64,000 nt of DNA, from contig JAGTSE010000028.1 of the NCBI GenBank assembly GCA_018261615.1, positions 1 through 64,000 on the forward strand, written 5' to 3'. Within the stretch, counting starts at the first letter, position 1. The number at the start of each line of letters is the position of its first letter. Under the pieces are notes generated by a model. The model was not told the origin of the DNA. It saw only the letters and a list, made by a program, of their open reading frames with translations, and made no database searches. Source of the DNA: Pseudomonadota bacterium (GTDB lineage Bacteria; Pseudomonadota; Gammaproteobacteria; Enterobacterales; Enterobacteriaceae). The position numbers were made by a program, and so were the translations under genes. Positions 62,244-64,000 of the stretch are shown here, in pieces.

Positions 62244-63547
62244 TGCCAGTGAACTTATCAAAAACAACCGATCGGGGCTGGGCTATTCTCAGCACGGGTG
62301 TGGCTTTAGTGATCCTGCTGCTGGTCAGCGTATGGGGATATTCGCTTATCAGCGACTGGATGCAGAAACGGACCTGGATGAACACCTCCGCGCAGGTGTC
62401 CCGCTTCACGCAGGCCGTAAAGAGTTATACCGGGCGTTATTACGATACGCTGCTCGCCAGTGCCACCACCACCGCGCCGGTCATTGTGACCCCCGCTATG
62501 CTGAAAAACACCGGTTTTCTGGAGCAGGGCTTCAGTGAGACCACAATAGACGGTCAGGCTTATTCCGCTGCGTTGATACGCAATGCCACCAATACCGACC
62601 AGCTACAGGCGATGGTCTACACGCAGAACGGCTCTGCGCTGCCGTTTCTCGCTCTGCGTCAGATATCAATGGATATCACTGCCGGCATGGGGGGCTACAT
62701 CTGGACGTCCGGTATCGCCACCGGTGCAATGGGGAGCTGGACTGTTCCTCTCGCACAGTTTGGTGTCAGCAGCACGCAGGGGCACATTGCCACACTGCTG
62801 ACTGCGGATGAACTGGGTGTGGCACGAGGTGAAAGTGACCGGCTTTACCGTTTTTCGGTCACTGGCAAGCCCGATCTCAACACCATGCATACCAGCATCG
62901 ATATGGGCGGTAACAACCTCAACAATACCGGAACCGTCAATGCCGTAACGGGGACGTTCAGCGGCAACGTGGCCGCCGGTGGCAATATGACGGCAAACGG
63001 CACGGTAACGGGACAGAACGTCGCTGCCGGGACAAATGTCACAGCCGGCAATACCATTACAGCCAGTAACGATATCCGTTCGAATAATGGCTGGTTCATT
63101 ACGCGGGACGGAAAAGGCTGGCTGGATGAAACACATGGTGGCGGTTTTTATATGTCCGATAATGACTGGGTTCGTGTTGTTAATAACAAGAATATTTACA
63201 CCGCCGGTCAGGTTCGTGGCGGAAGCGTGCGAGCAGACGGGAACATGTCAGCAGGGGGACTGATATACCAGGACCAGGTCAACTCAACAGGTGCAGGCTG
63301 CAGTATTATTGGTGCGATTAGTCATGATTCAAGCGGCGACACACTCTCCTGTAAGGACTGGGTGTGGCAGAGCGGTTCTTCATCCCCGGTGCGTGTCTGC
63401 GCTAACCGCTGCGGTGGGCGCTGGCCGCTTGAAATTGGTCGCGTAAACCATGACGGCGACTGGTCTTCATGGAATACGCTTGGCGAGGGATGTGGTGGCT
63501 CATATACCCAAAACTGGCTGGTACCTGTTTTCTGCAGCATAAACTGA
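62237..63547 (+). CDS. pilV: Minor pilin/tip adhesin PilV
   Basis: 436 aa; an ATG at 62243 (overlapping the pilU stop) is an equally good start. A prepilin site RG|WAILSTGVALVILLLVSVWGYSL parallels PilS. A long constant region contains Asn/Gly/Thr beta repeats (GNNLNNTGTVNAVTGTFSGNVAAGGNMTANGTVTGQNVAAGTNV). The C-terminal receptor-binding part has several cysteines (GAGCSIIG, LSCKDWVW, RVCANRCGG, GEGCGGS, FCSIN). In R64 this end is switched by an Rci shufflon to change recipient specificity; no alternative segment is visible here, so the end appears fixed. Confidence 0.92.
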   Translation: MVMPVNLSKTTDRGWAILSTGVALVILLLVSVWGYSLISDWMQKRTWMNTSAQVSRFTQAVKSYTGRYYDTLLASATTTAPVIVTPAMLKNTGFLEQGFSETTIDGQAYSAALIRNATNTDQLQAMVYTQNGSALPFLALRQISMDITAGMGGYIWTSGIATGAMGSWTVPLAQFGVSSTQGHIATLLTADELGVARGESDRLYRFSVTGKPDLNTMHTSIDMGGNNLNNTGTVNAVTGTFSGNVAAGGNMTANGTVTGQNVAAGTNVTAGNTITASNDIRSNNGWFITRDGKGWLDETHGGGFYMSDNDWVRVVNNKNIYTAGQVRGGSVRADGNMSAGGLIYQDQVNSTGAGCSIIGAISHDSSGDTLSCKDWVWQSGSSSPVRVCANRCGGRWPLEIGRVNHDGDWSSWNTLGEGCGGSYTQNWLVPVFCSIN

Positions 63548-63566
63548 CTGTCAGTCCGGTGTCTGG
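63548..63566 (+). repeat. Shufflon-site-like sequence just after pilV
   Basis: CTGTCAGTCCGGTGTCTGG agrees with the R64 sfx consensus GTGCCAATCCGGTNNNTGG at 13 of its 16 fixed positions, immediately after the pilV stop, where a shufflon segment boundary would sit. No second good copy was found in the window. It may be a relic. Confidence 0.3.
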
Positions 63567-63665
63567 CGTGGATGTTAAAATTCTGGGCGCTATGCTTGAC
63601 GCCGGAACACGGTTTGTAGATTTTATAAATACTCCAGTAATATTAACCTCTAATGACACTTTTAT

Positions 63666-63699
63666 ACCGCTAACCGGGAAACTGGTAGCGGTTTTTTTT
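63666..63699 (+). terminator. Rho-independent terminator after pilV
   Basis: Arms ACCGCTA and TAGCGGT with an inner ACC/GGT extension, followed by eight Ts. It closes the pil operon. The rest of the 339-bp gap to the next gene shows no gene, only a second hairpin near its right end. Confidence 0.85.
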
Positions 63700-63845
63700 G
63701 AAGCGCCTGATGTAGCTGTAACATGCCGGGAAAAGGGTAATCAGAGCCTCATCTGTCCTCTTCGACTTGCCTGTGTATTAGCCACCCGTAAATTTTCAGA
63801 AACGGTTGATGAGTTAATCATCGTCTTCTCTCCCGCGTTTTTGCA

Positions 63846-63877
63846 CCTTATGGCCGTTCTGCTGTGCAGCCATAAGG
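63846..63877 (+). promoter_or_regulatory. Hairpin overlapping the ribosome site of the last gene
   Basis: CCTTATGGC and GCCATAAGG form a perfect 9-bp stem with a 14-nt loop. The 3' arm includes AAGG, the ribosome site, 9 nt before ATG 63887. It could damp translation. Confidence 0.4.
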
Positions 63878-63886
63878 AATCCCTGT

Positions 63887-64000
63887 ATGTCACTCAGTCA
63901 TGCCTCACCCGAGGAACTGCTCCCTGATGCTCAGGAGCTTCAGGCCAGTGCGCCGGAGGTGCAGTCCGCTGCTGCGGTTAAGCCACGTATCCGGCTTGCG
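63887..64000 (+). CDS. Start of an unidentified ICE gene (truncated by window edge)
   Basis: Thirty-eight codons from ATG 63887 with AAGGA upstream: MSLSHASPEELLPDAQELQA, then an Ala/Val/Lys/Pro-rich stretch to the edge. The acidic, low-complexity N-terminus does not resemble the Rci recombinase that follows pilV in R64. Too little is visible to name it. Confidence 0.5.
   Translation, partial: MSLSHASPEELLPDAQELQASAPEVQSAAAVKPRIRLA

Noticed and set aside
63197..63222. Second shufflon site inside pilV near the variable region
   Set aside because: The best match has about five mismatches to the sfx consensus, not better than chance.
63469..63927. 152-codon frame overlapping the end of pilV and the terminator
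   Set aside because: It is out of frame with pilV, crosses a strong terminator, and has no ribosome site or family similarity.

Overview
The window looks like the chromosome of a member of the Enterobacteriaceae (Salmonella / Citrobacter / Enterobacter / Klebsiella range; the genus cannot be fixed from this sequence alone). The evidence is a tRNA-Phe 3' end identical to the enterobacterial one over 50 bases, an enterobacterial-type T6SS locus, and an SPI-7/PFGI-1-type integrative and conjugative element (ICE) inserted at that tRNA.

Region A (1 to about 10.5 kb, all on the minus strand) reads as one envelope export/adhesion locus. In transcription order it encodes a periplasmic HlyD-like adaptor, a GAF-like/HlyD membrane protein, a fusion of an M50 (site-2) metalloprotease to an HlyD adaptor, a secreted phage-tail-collar protein, and the first 1580 codons of a giant LEPR/DUF4347/cadherin-like adhesin that runs off the left edge. 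No ABC ATPase or TolC is visible beside it. This is the least classical machinery in the window.

Region B (about 11.6 to 39.2 kb, plus strand) is a complete T6SS: TssB, C, K, L, an OmpA-domain protein, Hcp, ClpV, VgrG, TssM, A, F, G, J, E and a VasL/TagA-type protein. Two AT-rich accessory modules interrupt it. One is an unrecognised pair (213 and 70 aa) between clpV and vgrG. The other is a VgrG-linked Tle1-like lipase with DUF2931 and Sel1-repeat candidate immunity proteins and a PAAR tip.

Region C (about 39.2 to 39.8 kb) is an island junction. It holds a truncated P4-type integrase start, the native tRNA-Phe terminator, and a 50-bp 3' piece of tRNA-Phe (attachment-site repeat). The intact tRNA is expected at the far end of the ICE, outside the window.

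Region D (39.8 kb to the right edge) is the maintenance and mating-pilus half of the ICE. It encodes ParA, a fused DnaB-ParB protein, small ICE proteins (zinc-finger, DUF2786, DUF2857), an STY4528-type replication protein with palindromic iteron-like repeats inside its gene, a PFL_4669-type protein, TopB, a structured leader resembling tandem STAXI pseudoknots, a DUF3577 protein, SSB, a TacA/TacT-type toxin-antitoxin pair, and a contiguous type IVB pilus operon pilL-M-N-O-P-Q-R-S-T-U-V. The first 38 codons of one more gene reach the right edge.
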